The position numbers and the translations under genes are program-made. This document shows positions 1 through 9,027 of a DNA stretch of 64,000 nt, in pieces. The notes below the pieces were generated by a model. The model was not told where the DNA came from. It did not search any database and worked only from the letters and a program-made list of their open reading frames with translations. Where the stretch lies: assembly GCF_002220095.1 (NCBI RefSeq), contig NZ_CP022371.1:48145-112144 (forward strand), given 5' to 3'. Positions within the stretch are counted from its first letter, which is position 1. The number at the start of each line of letters is the position of its first letter. The stretch is from Bosea sp. AS-1 (lineage in GTDB: Bacteria > Pseudomonadota > Alphaproteobacteria > Rhizobiales > Beijerinckiaceae).

Positions 1-151
1 CCCATTTGCGGTACTTCGCGATGACCTCGGCGCGCGTGCCGTCGCGCCCGATCACGAACGGGTTGCCCCACTTGCTCGGGCGGCCAATGTAAACACGGCC
101 GGCCGTTGAGTGCTTGCCGACCTTCCGTGCGTTTAAGACTTTGCACATCAT
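1..151 (-). CDS. DUF4326 domain protein (3' end outside the window)
   Basis: The first 50 codons are visible and read [20 protein letters not shown], then [20 protein letters not shown]. The [11 protein letters not shown] core is the signature of DUF4326, a small family of unknown function common in phages and plasmids. The start is one of two adjacent ATG codons (151 or 148), preceded by a clear GGAGAG ribosome-binding site near 158. The gene runs off the left edge, so its C-terminus is unseen. It lies downstream of the DUF736 gene on the same strand, with a hairpin between them. The function is unknown; the family assignment is from motif memory only. Confidence 0.75.
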   Translation of the reverse strand, partial: MMCKVLNARKVGKHSTAGRVYIGRPSKWGNPFVIGRDGTRAEVIAKYRKW

Positions 152-174
152 CGCTCTCCTTTCCGCGCGCGCCC

Positions 175-202
175 GAAGGCCCCGCCGGCAGGCGGCGCCT
201 TC
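175..202 (-). terminator. Hairpin between the DUF736 and DUF4326 genes
   Basis: GAAGGC at 175-180 pairs with GCCTTC at the other end, and the loop contains GGCA. It lies just after the DUF736 stop on the minus strand. There is no long T run, so it may be an attenuator rather than a true intrinsic terminator. Confidence 0.4.
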
Positions 203-213
203 GTCGCAGCGTC

Positions 214-531
214 TCAGTCGCGGTTCGATCGCGACCAGATGAGCGAGAAGCCTTCCTCGCCTTCGACCTCAACCAGCGTCGCGTAGATCGGAGCCGGGAA
301 GCTCGGGTCGTCCAGCTTGACCGAGTGGTACTCGCGGCCGGTGTCCTGGGACTTCTTCTTCCACATCGCGCCGAACTCGATGTTCGCGCCCGCGAAGATG
401 CGGTAGTCCGGAGCCTTGTCCGAGCTCCGCTCGGCCGGGACGATCTTGGTCTTGACGGTGCCCAGGGCGAGAGTCTTGACGGTGCCGACAAAGCCGTTGC
501 CGTTGGCGGTGAAGTTGCCGATGGTAGCCAT
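214..531 (-). CDS. DUF736 family protein
   Basis: This 105-residue protein starts [20 protein letters not shown] and contains [32 protein letters not shown] and a final FSLIWSR. These are the conserved blocks of DUF736, a small single-domain family that is almost diagnostic of rhizobial-type conjugative plasmids and integrative elements. The ATG at 531 was chosen because the family motif begins there, although the frame stays open upstream. The 660-base leader upstream holds two hairpins. The biochemical role is unknown. The neighbouring antirestriction genes suggest a job in plasmid establishment or transfer, which is inference. Confidence 0.9.
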   Translation of the reverse strand: MATIGNFTANGNGFVGTVKTLALGTVKTKIVPAERSSDKAPDYRIFAGANIEFGAMWKKKSQDTGREYHSVKLDDPSFPAPIYATLVEVEGEEGFSLIWSRSNRD

Positions 532-1192
532 GTTCGTGTCCTCTTCCGTTTCTCGGGCCGCGACCATCGCGACCTCGATGGCAGTCGTCAGCCGAAGGCG
601 ATCGGACCGGTCACCCGAAGGGCCGCAACGCAGTGGAGGACGGCCAGGGCGAGGCTTTCTTGCCCCGCGAGGAATGGGCGCGCAGCGGCCAGGGGAAGAA
701 AGCCGAGAACGGCCGTTGCGGTCTTGAGATCGAGACGGAGCGCAGCGAACGACGGCCTTCGGATAGACATGCCAAATCGAGGACGCAGTGGGCGCGCCAG
801 GCCGAACGATGAGGAGACGCGGCAACCGTCGGAACGCTGCATCCCCGCGGCGGCATTTCAGGCACCACTCGAACACGCTTGCCCCGCTTCGTCCAAGGCC
901 TCCCGGCCGGCGATCAACGCCGGACGACCGGGGAGACGCGATCGCGGCGCACGCGCACGGCCGACATAGGGAGACTGATCATCCAAACAGCGGGCTGCCG
1001 CCTCGGAAAGCCGCGGCCTGCGCCAGCCTGTCTCGCGACGTGACGGAATGGCGAGGGGTGGGGAGCTCTCACTCCCGGTCGCCACAACAATGACGAAGGA
1101 CACAAGAAAGGCCCCGCCTGCCGGCGGGGCCTTCGGATGCTGGAGAAAGGGAGCGGTGGCCGCAATCACCCACCGCACGGAAACTGGCGCAC
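532..1192. other. Gene-free spacer with structured leader
   Basis: I see no convincing gene here; the open frames look like GC-rich shadows. It is the 5' leader of the DUF736 gene. A hairpin pairs GGCTTTCTTGCCCC (653-666) with GGGGAAGAAAGCC (692-704). Similar long-stem leaders precede several other minus-strand genes of this block. The right part holds the terminator of the ardC gene. Confidence 0.6.
1110..1131 (-). terminator. Intrinsic terminator of the resident ardC gene
   Basis: A perfect 9-bp stem GGCCCCGCC/GGCGGGGCC with a 4-base loop is followed on the minus strand by TTTCTTGT. It lies about 60 bases after the ardC stop codon at 1193. Confidence 0.7.
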
Positions 1193-1408
1193 TTAAGCCG
1201 CCTCGTCGACCTCGGCCGCTTTCGGTTGAAAGCCGTGCAAGTACGTGACGGCGCGCTGCGCGTGCGCCGCAGCCGAGAAGATGAAGCGCTTGTCATTGGA
1301 CAGCACCTCCAACCACGACGCGAGGTAGCTCGCGTGGTCGGCGCGCGGCTCGAGCTCGGGCACGATACCGAGGTCCGCACTGAGGAAGCAGGCGCCGAGC
1401 TCCGCGAT
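1193..1408 (-). pseudogene. ardC: 3' fragment of resident ardC antirestriction gene
   Basis: The fragment begins at the element boundary and reads IAELGACFLSADLGIVPELE, followed by RADHASYLASWLEVLSNDKR, ending in an acidic tail and TAA. This matches the C-terminal part of ArdC-like (DUF1738/zincin-like) antirestriction proteins. The full-length copy at 5282-6205 ends in the same way (ELLSAMICADLNLSVEPRPD then HARYIASWLKVLRSD). The missing N-terminal part lies at 12538-13266 and ends in REELVA, so the two pieces rebuild one gene cut by the 11.1 kb element. The fragment has no start codon or promoter of its own. Confidence 0.9.
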
Positions 1409-1434
1409 TTATCTGAACAGTCAACCTGTCTCAG
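1409..1434 (+). repeat. Left terminal inverted repeat of the mer element
   Basis: The end reads TTATCTGAACAGTCAACC followed by TGTCTCAG. It pairs with the right end (12519-12546, complement strand), which starts TTATCCTGACACTGTGATCC and also finishes in CCTGTCTCAG. The outer 5 and inner 10 bases are identical and the middle differs. A further inverted copy, TGAGACAG, lies at 1494-1501. Confidence 0.75.
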
Positions 1435-1534
1435 GCGGATTTTTCGGCGGCATTTGTCTGAAAATCCACACGCTTCCGATCGATCTCGACGCGTGAGACA
1501 GATTCGAGGGGTGCTCAGAGGCCCTTGCCACTAT

Positions 1535-3771
1535 TCAACCGGCGCAGCAGGACAGCTTGGCGACGTCCCTGTCGAAGGCTAGCGCCGCGAGCTTCAGGCC
1601 CTCGACGGTGGTGAGGTACGGAAAGATCGTGTCCGCCAGATCGTCGACGCTGAGCCCCTGCCGGATTGCCAGTGTTGCGGTCTGGATGCTGTCGGCGCCT
1701 TCCGGCGCGAGGATGTGCGCGCCAAGCAGCCGGCCGCTGCCGGCGTCGGCGACGAGCTTGATGAGCCCACGTGTGTCGCGGGCGGCAAGCGCACGGGGCA
1801 CCTGGTCGAGACCGATCGTCGAGACGCGGACCGCATGCCCGGCGGCGCGCGCTGCGGCCTCGATCAGCCCGACGCTCGCCACCTGCGGATCGGTGAACAC
1901 GATCGCCGGCATGGCGCTGTTGTCATAGCGCAGGCTGTCGCCGTTAAGGGCGTTCTTGGCCGCGAGCTTGGCACCGTAGGCAGCCATGTAGACGAACTGG
2001 TCGCGGCCGGTGACGTCGCCGGCGGCATAGATGCCAGCGCGCGTCGTGCGCATGCGGTCATCGACGACGATGCCGCCCTTCGGCGAGATGGCAATCCCGT
2101 GCTCGGCAAACCCGAGGCCTTCGATGTTGGGCGTGCGGCCGGTGGAAATCAGCACCTGATCGGCGCCGACAGCAATATCCTCGCCGTCGCGCGTAACGGT
2201 CAGTGAAACGCCGCCCTCAGTCTTGCGGATCGTACGGTAGGCGATGCCGGAGACGACAGTGATCCCTTCGTCCTCGAAATACCCCGTCAGCGCCGCGCCG
2301 ATCTCCGGCTCGGCCTCAGGCAACAGTCGCGAGCGACAGACGAGCGTCACCTTGACGCCGGCACGGGCGAACATCTGGGCGAGTTCCGCGCCGATATAGC
2401 CGCCGCCGATGACGAGCAGTGAGGACGGCAGCTTCTCAAGCTCGAGCGCCGACGTGCTGGTCAGATACGGCACGGTCTCGATCCCAGGGATGGCGGGGAT
2501 TGCCGGCCGCGCGCCGGTAGCGATGATGATTTTGCCGGCCGGAATGCGTGTACCATTCACCTCGACACCGTCGTCGACGAGGCGCGCCGGCCCATCGCGA
2601 TACGCGATGCCGTTGTAGGCGGGGAGCAGGTCGACATACTTGGCCCGGCGCAGCTCCGAAACCAGCGCGTCCTTCTGACGAACGGTTCCGCGCCAGTCGG
2701 CCAGTTCGGCCTCGGCTGTGATGCCGGCAAAACGGGCTGCCACGCGAGCGTTGTGCAGCGTCTCAGCGGCGCGGATGAGGGTCTTCGATGGTACGCAGCC
2801 GACATTGACGCAGGTGCCGCCGATGGTACCACTGCCGATCAGCGCGACTTGGGCGCCCTGATCAGCGGCGGTGATCGCGGCAGAGAAGCCGGCCGAGCCG
2901 GCGCCAATCACGACGAGGTCGTAGGTGCCACCATTGCGGCCGTTGGCCGGGAAGGGGCGGCTTGCGACCGCCGTGCTCTTCGACGCCGTATCGAGTCCAG
3001 CAAGGCTCGGCCCGAACAGAGCGCGGCCAGCCTGCAGTCCTTCCTCGATCGACAGCCGGAAACCCGGCTTGTCGGCAGAACGTTCGTCGCGCCAGAGGGA
3101 GAGATGCTCGTCCGAGCAGAAGAAGGCGGTCGTCGCGCAGAGCGAGCTCGCGGCGCAGCCGCCTTCATAGCGGACACTTTGCCACATGACGGCCGTCGAC
3201 GGCGCGACGGCGGCCAGCGCCCGTCCTCGCTCACGCGTCGTGATCCGGATCGGCGCGCCGCAATGGCGGCATTGCGAGGCGATCGCGACGTCACGACCGG
3301 TCATGGCGCCGATGCCGAGCGCGTCGACCGCGCACATGGCGTTGAGAACATGTCCGTCCAGCGTGACCCGATGGCCGGTGTCGCGGTCGGTGAAGGGATA
3401 GGCACCGACGATCTGCTCGCCGTCGAGAACGACGAGGTCGCGCCGGCGAAGTTCTGCGAGCAACGGCCAGATGGCCGTCTCGCTCAAACTTGCACGTTCC
3501 GCAAGCGCGCCTATAGCCGGGGCCTGCCCGTCTTCGGCGTAGAGCTGGAGCAACGCAACGCGCACGCGGTCCGTGGTGGGATCGTAGCCGCTCCAGCGAT
3601 TGAGCACGTGGTCGGAGCCGACCATCGCCTGCAAGGCGTCTCGGACCGCCGGCAATGTGACGGCCGACCAGTCCGGAAACGTAACATCGGGCCGCACGGC
3701 GAAGCTCGGCAGTGTCGCGGGCTGAGAAACGGCAGGTTTGTCCCGGAGGAGGATGCACAGCAATCGTTCAT
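1535..3771 (-). CDS. merA: MerB-MerA fusion: organomercurial lyase plus mercuric reductase
   Basis: Residues 1-250 resemble MerB, with CAVD (Cys144/Asp147, the MerB Cys-x2-Asp pair), CRHCGAPI and a further Cys at 209. Residues 280-742 are a MerA core with the FAD motif VVIGAGSAGFSAA, the redox disulfide GGTCVNVGCVPSK (Cys318, Cys323), the NAD(P)H site VIGGGYIGAELA, and the C-terminal Cys pair KLSCCAG that delivers Hg(II). The usual NmerA GMTCxxC domain is absent and MerB takes its place. The enzyme should cleave C-Hg bonds and reduce Hg(II) to Hg(0) in the cytoplasm. The unbroken frame starts only at a TTG (3763). A better start is ATG 3771 (MNDCCASSSG, AAGGA upstream) if one base is missing near 3730. 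Residue numbers count from the TTG. Confidence 0.88.
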
Positions 3772-3775
3772 GGCT

Positions 3776-4014
3776 TCAGGCTTCCTTGTGGTTCTTGCTC
3801 TCGCCGCAGGCCGCATTCGCCCGGCGGCGGTAGAGGCCCCACGCTATGAGTCCCAGGCTGACGGCCAGCAGTGAAAACGCCATCAGATCCGCGCTGACGA
3901 GCCACGCGCCCAGACCGACGAGCGGCAGCAGGACGGCAAGAATGGGTGTCACGCAGCAGATCGCAGCTATTATGCCGCCGCCACGCCGGTGCGGACCAGG
4001 GCAAGGTCGTTCAT
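3776..4014 (-). CDS. merF: MerF mercury transporter (one-base frameshift)
   Basis: The reading starts MNDLALVRTGVAA and hits a stop. In the next frame it continues GIIAAICCVTPILAVLLPLV, then GLGAWLVSADLMAFSLLAVS, and ends RRRANAACGESKNHKEA. Two hydrophobic helices, the vicinal Cys pair ICCVTP in the first helix and a second Cys near the C-terminus are the MerF pattern. MerF is a small inner-membrane protein that moves Hg(II) into the cytoplasm. The total length is 3n+2, so one base is missing near 3970 in a GGC-repeat run. It sits 1 base after merP and 4 bases before merBA, which supports an intact operon. Confidence 0.85.
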
Positions 4015-4015
4015 G

Positions 4016-4303
4016 TCAACTGCCCTGCCTCGGGTGGGCCGGATAACCGGCATTCATGCTGGCGGCCGCGATGGCATCGGGGTTCGTCTTCGCATCGTCG
4101 AAGGTGACAGTCGCGGTCTTCGCCTCGAAGGAGACGGTCACATTCGCGACGCCGGGGACCGCCGCCATCGTGGTCTTCACAATGTAGGGACACGTGGCGC
4201 AGGTCATGTTGTCGACGGCGAAGGTGATGGTGCGCTCGCCGGCCCAGGCGGCAGGGGCCAGCATCAGCGAGCCGATCAGGGTGCAAACGCTCAAACTCTT
4301 CAT
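4016..4303 (-). CDS. merP: MerP periplasmic mercury-binding protein
   Basis: This 95-residue protein has an N-terminal signal peptide (MKSLSVCTLIGSLMLAPAAW, cleavage after AWA) and one heavy-metal-associated domain with the ligand motif NMTCATCPYIV. It has the normal MerP length. MerP binds Hg(II) in the periplasm and passes it to MerT. It is the second gene of the merT-merP-merF-merBA operon, 23 bases after merT, with a purine-rich ribosome-binding site (GGAGAG) ahead of ATG 4303. Confidence 0.95.
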   Translation of the reverse strand: MKSLSVCTLIGSLMLAPAAWAGERTITFAVDNMTCATCPYIVKTTMAAVPGVANVTVSFEAKTATVTFDDAKTNPDAIAAASMNAGYPAHPRQGS

Positions 4304-4326
4304 AGGGGGAGGCTCTCCTTTCGGTA

Positions 4327-4752
4327 TCAGGCGGAAAGCAGCAGCGGAGCAACGTAGTCGAAGGCGAAGGCAGCAACGACGAGAACCGTTGCCATCCAGA
4401 GTCCGATCTGGACGAGGCGGCTGGGGGCGGGGCGTGTGCAGGCTTCGCCGTCGGCGCAGGCTCGCCGTGGCTTCCAGTAGACGAGGTAAAAGCCGTAGCC
4501 GAGAACGCCTGTCGTCCCAGCGACGAAGAAGGGCTTGTAGGGGGCAAGTGCCGTCAGATTGCCAATCCAGGCACCGCTGATACCAAGGCTGAACAGGATG
4601 AGTGGAATGATGCAGCAGGACGAGGCGCCGATGGCGCCGAGAATACCGCCGACTGCGACCAGGCGCTGCCGCCGGACCTCATTCTGCTCGGGCGTCGTCA
4701 GCTTCGCTGCAGTCGGTGCAATGTCTGCTGGTCCATATCGCGATGCATTCAT
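4327..4752 (-). CDS. merT: MerT mercuric transport protein
   Basis: The protein has 141 residues and three predicted membrane helices. The first helix holds the Hg-binding pair in GAIGASSCCIIPLILFSLG, and a cytoplasmic loop carries a second Cys pair (ACADGEACTRP). This is the standard MerT layout, with a slightly long N-terminal tail of about 30 polar residues. It takes Hg(II) from MerP across the inner membrane. It is the first gene of the operon, divergent from merR, and the shared MerR-type promoter lies 42-72 bases upstream of ATG 4752. Confidence 0.95.
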   Translation of the reverse strand: MNASRYGPADIAPTAAKLTTPEQNEVRRQRLVAVGGILGAIGASSCCIIPLILFSLGISGAWIGNLTALAPYKPFFVAGTTGVLGYGFYLVYWKPRRACADGEACTRPAPSRLVQIGLWMATVLVVAAFAFDYVAPLLLSA

Positions 4753-4793
4753 GTCAGGACTCGCTTTCCTTGCCGAATTCCTATCCAGGCGCT

Positions 4794-4824
4794 AGTGTGC
4801 AGTCTGTAGCAACTACAGAGTCAA
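4794..4824 (-). promoter_or_regulatory. MerR-type promoter and operator for the mer operon
   Basis: On the minus strand, -35 TTGACT (4819-4824) and -10 CACACT (4794-4799) are separated by 19 bases. The spacer contains a perfect 6-bp dyad CTGTAG/CTACAG (4804-4818). An over-long 19-base spacer with a central dyad is the classic MerR-activated promoter. It sits between the divergent merR and merT genes. Confidence 0.85.
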
Positions 4825-4838
4825 GAGGGCTTTTTGCG

Positions 4839-5267
4839 ATGGGCGATCACGCCGGGATGAAGGGCATACAGCGGGCCGAGCTCGCCCGGCGGACGGGCTG
4901 CAATCTGGAGACGGTGCGCTATTATGAGAAGGTCGGCCTTCTGCCCGAGCCGCCGCGCACGGCGAGCGGCTATCGCAGCTACAACAGCACTCACGAGCGG
5001 CGGCTTCGCTTCGTTTTGCGGGCGCGCGAGCTCGGGTTCTCGCTTGACGAAATCCGTGAGCTCCTGCGTCTCGTTGACGAGCGCGACCGGCCCTGTGCCG
5101 AAGCACGCGATGTCGCTGCCGTCCACCTTGCCGACGTCCGGGCGAAGATCGCCGACCTGAGGCGCATGGAGCGGGTGCTCGAGGACGTCGTTGCCCAGTG
5201 CGGCGACGGCACGCTCCCGGAGTGTCCGCTGATCGAGACGCTGTTCCAGGAGCGAACCGTCAACTGA
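4839..5267 (+). CDS. merR: MerR mercury-responsive regulator
   Basis: An N-terminal winged-helix domain (AELARRTGCNLETVRYYEKV) is followed by a dimerisation helix and the three Hg-binding cysteines: one in RDRPCAEA and two in AQCGDGTLPECPLIE. Their spacing fits the Hg(II) branch of the MerR family rather than the Zn/Cd/Cu branches. The length of 142 residues is normal for the family. The ATG at 4839 was chosen as the first one clear of the operator. MerR binds the dyad at 4804-4818, repressing the mer operon without Hg(II) and activating it with Hg(II). The gene converges with ardC of the element, and a hairpin lies between them. Confidence 0.93.
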   Translation: MGDHAGMKGIQRAELARRTGCNLETVRYYEKVGLLPEPPRTASGYRSYNSTHERRLRFVLRARELGFSLDEIRELLRLVDERDRPCAEARDVAAVHLADVRAKIADLRRMERVLEDVVAQCGDGTLPECPLIETLFQERTVN

Positions 5268-5274
5268 TCGAGCA

Positions 5275-5295
5275 GGGGCGCCTATGCGGCGCCCC
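5275..5295. terminator. Hairpin between convergent merR and ardC
   Basis: A perfect 8-bp stem GGGGCGCC/GGCGCCCC with loop TATGC lies at the junction of two convergent genes and overlaps the last codons of ardC. There is no T run, so any terminator activity is inferred. Confidence 0.45.
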
Positions 5296-6205
5296 GGACC
5301 TCGTGCTGGCGATCGCCGACCTGCTGCGCGTGCATCCAGTCGGTGATCTCCTGCGCCTTGCTCGCGGCGGTGAAGATGGCGCGCGAGTCGGAACGCAGCA
5401 CCTTGAGCCAGGAGGCGATGTAACGGGCGTGGTCGGGTCGCGGCTCGACGCTCAGGTTGAGATCGGCGCAGATCATCGCGCTCAAGAGCTCGACCGTGCA
5501 TTCCTCCATCGCGTAGGCGGCCGAGCCGAAGCGTCCGGAAAGATCGCGGTCGAGGCGATGCCTGGCGCCGGAAGCGTGGCCGCATTCATGCAGCAACACG
5601 GCGTAGTAGGCGACCGCGTCGCGGAAGCAGGCGAACTCCGGCATCTGCACCTGGTCGGTAGACGGGCGGTAGTAGGCCTGCGGTCCGCCGTGGCGGATGT
5701 CGATGCCGAGGGCCGCGCAGAACCGTTCGGCCCGCTCGATCCGCTCGACCTCGGGCAGCTCCGGCGTCTCGGGCGGTGTGTAGCCGTCGACCTGCGCGCA
5801 GTTGAAGACGGTGTAGCCGCGGGCGAACATCCGCCGGGCGGGCTCGTCGCGATCCTCGTCGCCGTGTTGGGCGTCCGCATCGCCGCGATCGGTGGTCTTC
5901 CAGAACACGACCAGATGGCCGCGTTCGCCCTTGCGAACCTGGGCGCCGAGCGCCTGCCATTGGCGGTAGGTGCCCCAAATGCCGGCGGGATAGCCGGCCG
6001 CGTGCGCCGCGGCCCAGAGCGAGAGGATGTTGACGCCACGATAGGCCTTGCACGAGGCGACGTTGACCGGCGTGGTGATGGCCGATCCGTCGTGATGCCA
6101 CGGCATCCGGTAGTCGCCGGCGCCGGCTTCGATGGCGGCGATGATCTGGCTGGTGACACGCTCGTAGATATCAGTCCGGGTCGAGTTGCTGCGATCTGTG
6201 GTCAT
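5282..6205 (-). CDS. ardC: ArdC-like antirestriction protein carried by the mer element
   Basis: This intact 307-residue protein has the ArdC layout: an N-terminal ssDNA-binding domain (DIYERVTSQIIAAIEAG, RGVNILSLWAAAHAAGYP, GAQVRKGERGHLVVFWK) and a C-terminal zincin-like domain with the metal motif LLHECGHASG and the downstream YAMEECTVELLSAMICADL. ArdC proteins bind single-stranded DNA and protect incoming plasmid DNA from restriction. ATG 6205 precedes the first conserved block. The gene is only distantly similar to the resident ardC that the element has split. Its leader forms a long inverted repeat (6203-6381). Confidence 0.9.
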   Translation of the reverse strand: MTTDRSNSTRTDIYERVTSQIIAAIEAGAGDYRMPWHHDGSAITTPVNVASCKAYRGVNILSLWAAAHAAGYPAGIWGTYRQWQALGAQVRKGERGHLVVFWKTTDRGDADAQHGDEDRDEPARRMFARGYTVFNCAQVDGYTPPETPELPEVERIERAERFCAALGIDIRHGGPQAYYRPSTDQVQMPEFACFRDAVAYYAVLLHECGHASGARHRLDRDLSGRFGSAAYAMEECTVELLSAMICADLNLSVEPRPDHARYIASWLKVLRSDSRAIFTAASKAQEITDWMHAQQVGDRQHEVRGAA

Positions 6206-6381
6206 GGGTGCCTCCTTCAGCTCGCCCTCTCCGTCGAGGGCGAGGCGGCAGGGGCAGACGCGGGGGGGCCGGCCCGTCACACCCTGTTCTCGGTGCTGGT
6301 GCGGAACAGGGTTGATGGGCTGGCAGCGTCTGCCACACCCGAGCCCCTGCCTCGACGGGCGAGCTTGAAGAGGCACCCATG
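6203..6381. repeat. Long imperfect inverted repeat in the ardC leader
   Basis: The sequence at 6203 reads CATGGGTGCCTCCTTCAG then CTCGCCC. The complement of the segment ending at 6381 reads CATGGGTGCCTCTTCAAG then CTCGCCC. GTCGAG, GCAGGGGC and CAGACGC blocks continue the match, giving arms of about 55-60 bases around a 60-base centre. The right arm even includes an inverted copy of the ardC start region. This is either a cruciform or RNA leader, or a small inverted duplication. Confidence 0.7.
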
Positions 6382-6426
6382 ACCGACGACCGCAAGACCG
6401 GTCGACGATAGGCAGTTGCGCGGCTC

Positions 6427-6866
6427 TCAGCCGGCGCCGTCTCGCGGCGGGCGTCGCAGCGCGACGACCTTGGCCTCGCGCGATCGGTCAAGCTCGTCCT
6501 GCAGACCGGCTATCACCGCATCCCGCTCGGCGATCTGCAGCGTCAGCACCTGGATGTGCTGGGCGAGCGTGCGGGCGAGGCCGCGCAGCTCGGCGATCTC
6601 GGCGCCGCGCACGGCGCGCAGCTCGGCCTCGAGCGCGCGGATGCGCTCCTTGAGGGCTCTCGGAGTGGCTCGCCGGTGGCGTGCTTCGGCGGCACGGAAC
6701 TCGGCGAGAACATCGACCGCACGGTTCGCCGTCGCCCGGCTGACTCCGGCTCGCGCGCCAGGTTGGCGACGGTCAGCGCGCCGTCGGTGCGCTCGGGGCG
6801 GCCGTCGAGCAGCCGTGCCATCGCCGCCCGCAGCGCCGCCTCGCTCTTCGGGCCGAGCGCGCTCAT
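6427..6866 (-). CDS. DUF6262-type accessory protein of the recombinase operon (frameshifted)
   Basis: The N-terminal half (MSALGPKSEAALRAAMARLL) leads into a helix-turn-helix (GVSRATANRAVDVLAEFRAA). After that comes a long coiled coil (IRALEAELRAVRGAEIAELR and IQVLTLQIAERDAVIAGLQD). This matches the small TnpC/DUF6262-like protein that accompanies Tn554-type recombinases. The two halves are in different frames and the total is 3n+2, so one base is missing near 6750. It overlaps the third recombinase gene by 4 bases, as the last gene of the operon. In Tn554 the small third protein promotes and orients insertion; the same role here is inference. Confidence 0.75.
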
Positions 6867-9027
6867 GCGGCGCCCTCTATCAGGGGTGCGATGAGCCGGC
6901 GTTTGCGTTCGTTGTCGCGCGCGATGGCTTCGCGTTGCAACGGCGACAGGCGCCGGTCGGCAAGCAGCCCTTCGCCCTCGGCGATCGAGGCCTGCCACGG
7001 CTCGCGATGCCGGGCGGTCAGACAGGCGTTCGGGCAGCGATCGGGACTGCATCGGGAAAGCGCCGGCGCCGTTCGCTCGGGATCCGCCACGTCCGTGAGG
7101 CAGAGGGCGGTCGCCGCATCGAAGAGGCAGTCATTGAGGAAGCCGACATGCAACGTCCGTCCGAGATGGGCGAGCGTGGTGCGCAACCGCTTGCGGTCCA
7201 TGATCCGGCCGGGAAGATCACCGATCTCGTCGTGGACGCGGGCGAACTCCCGTCGCAATCGCGCCGCACCCGGTCCGGCCGGACCTTCGTCGCGCAGATA
7301 GGCCTCGTAATGGGCGACAATGTCGTCGAGCTGGCCGAGCGCGCGCTCGCGCTCGACGGCGAGGCGGAAGTCGGCCCGCGCCGATCCGGCATAACCTTCG
7401 AACATGGCGACCGAGGCGTGCTTGTACTGGATCTTGCCGGCGATGGTGCCGAACGGCCGGTTGGCGATGTACCAGGAAATTGTGCGGCGCAGCTGCCGCG
7501 TCGTGAACTTCCACGGCTCGTCGCCGGGGCGCGGGATCGCTGGTCCGCCTTCCGAACGCGCGTCCAGGCCGTCGCGGAACAGATTGAGCGTTGCCGTTGC
7601 GCCCATGCCGAGGTGATCGGCGCTCCAGGGCCAATCCTTCAGCGTCACCCACAGGGACGAGAGTCCCTTCTCCTTGCGATTGCGCGCCGAGAGCACCTCC
7701 ATGACTTCCACGGCGCGGGCGACCGGCTCAATGGTGATCCAGTCGGCCGTCACGCCGCGCGGGCCATGGCGCTTGTAGACGGTGCTGCGCACCCGATAGC
7801 GTTCGACCAGGCCGTCGCCGCTACGCACCGGCGACACGCAGCCCGGCTGCATCGCCTGCACCTCGCTGTCGCGCATGCCGGTGAGATAGGCGCAGACGAT
7901 ATAGCAGGCGCCCTGCAGCATCCGCTCCTCGCGGGCGAGACTGAGGCCGTCGAAGCGCTCGCGCCATGACAGGCCGGTGTCCGGATCAATGGAGATCGGC
8001 GTATCGAGACCGCCAACCTCGGTTCCGAGCTCGGCAGCCATCTCCTCGATCAGTCGCGCGGTCGCCTCGGACTGGCTGACGCGGCCGCTCTCCGGCGCAC
8101 CGGCGTGCAGCCGCATCAAGTGCAGATTGTAGGGTGGCAGCTCCTGGCCGGTCAGCGGATCGATCCGGCGGGCGGCGTTGGGCGCGCGCTCCCAGATCGG
8201 GATACCCCGGCCGGCAGCCCGGCGCGCGTCGAGCCACTTCGCCACGCGGGCCCGATAGGTCCTGGCGACGGCCCGTCCGGTCTGCTGATCCCGCGCCATC
8301 AGCCGGGCGCAGCGGGCCTCGAGAGCATCCAGCTCCGCCCGCGCCGCGAGAATGTCGGGTGCATAGATCTCAACATACTTGAGCGCCCAGCGAAGCATGG
8401 CGCCGATGACCGGCTCGGGAATGCGCGGCGTGGCGTTCTCGGCAGGCGCCGGCGGCCGGCCGGCGACACGGTGCGCGGCGTGCCCGCGCCACGGCAGAAA
8501 GCCGATACCGCCGCCGGTCAGCCACGGCGCCAGGTGGTGCAGGTCAATCGGCACCTCGACATACTTCACCGTCTCGTGGGGCGTTCTCCGGCCGCCGTCG
8601 CGGGCATGCACCAGATAGGCGTCGAGCAAAGCCGGATCCACTCGGCCGAGGTCGACGGCGCCGAGCTGCGTCCGAAGGAACGCGGCAAAGTGCTGGATGT
8701 AGCGCAGAAGCCGGATCGCCGAGGTCGCGCCGCAGGCGCACGATATCCCGGCAAGTGGATGCGCAGACGGGCGATTACATACTCTTTCGCCAGACGGCGC
8801 GTGACCGGATCGGCGATGCGGGCGAAGTTGAGCCGGTAATTGCTGTAGCGCGCGTTCACCCGGAAGATGGCGGCGCTCAAATCCCAGTGATCGTCACCGA
8901 AACGGTGGAGCTGCGCGCGGTCGGCATCGTCCCTGATTGCGACGCCGGCGAGCACGGGCTCGTCGTCACTGTAAATGACCGAGGGCAAAGAAGGTCTGGC
9001 TGGAAGTGTGATCGGTGCTGGCATCAT
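6863..9027 (-). CDS. Third tyrosine recombinase of the trio (TnpC-like, frameshifted)
   Basis: The N-terminal part (MMPAPITLPARPSLPSVIYS, then WDLSAAIFRVNARYSNYRLN) continues after a frame change with LLRYIQHFAAFLRTQLGAVD. The long catalytic part contains the arginine box YLTGMRDSEVQAM, then TTRQLRRTISWYIANR, and YKHASVAMFEGY with the likely nucleophile Tyr. The total is 3n+2, so one base is missing near 8737 in GCGGCGCG. A Cys-rich tail (CSPDRCPNACL) may bind zinc. At about 720 residues it is the largest of the three recombinases. It overlaps tnpB and the DUF6262 gene by 4 bases each, so the three recombinases are probably made and act together. Confidence 0.85.

Noticed and set aside
5198-6382. 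394-codon plus-strand frame opposite the element's ardC
   Set aside because: Antisense shadow of a gene with a clear zincin motif; no ribosome-binding site or family match.
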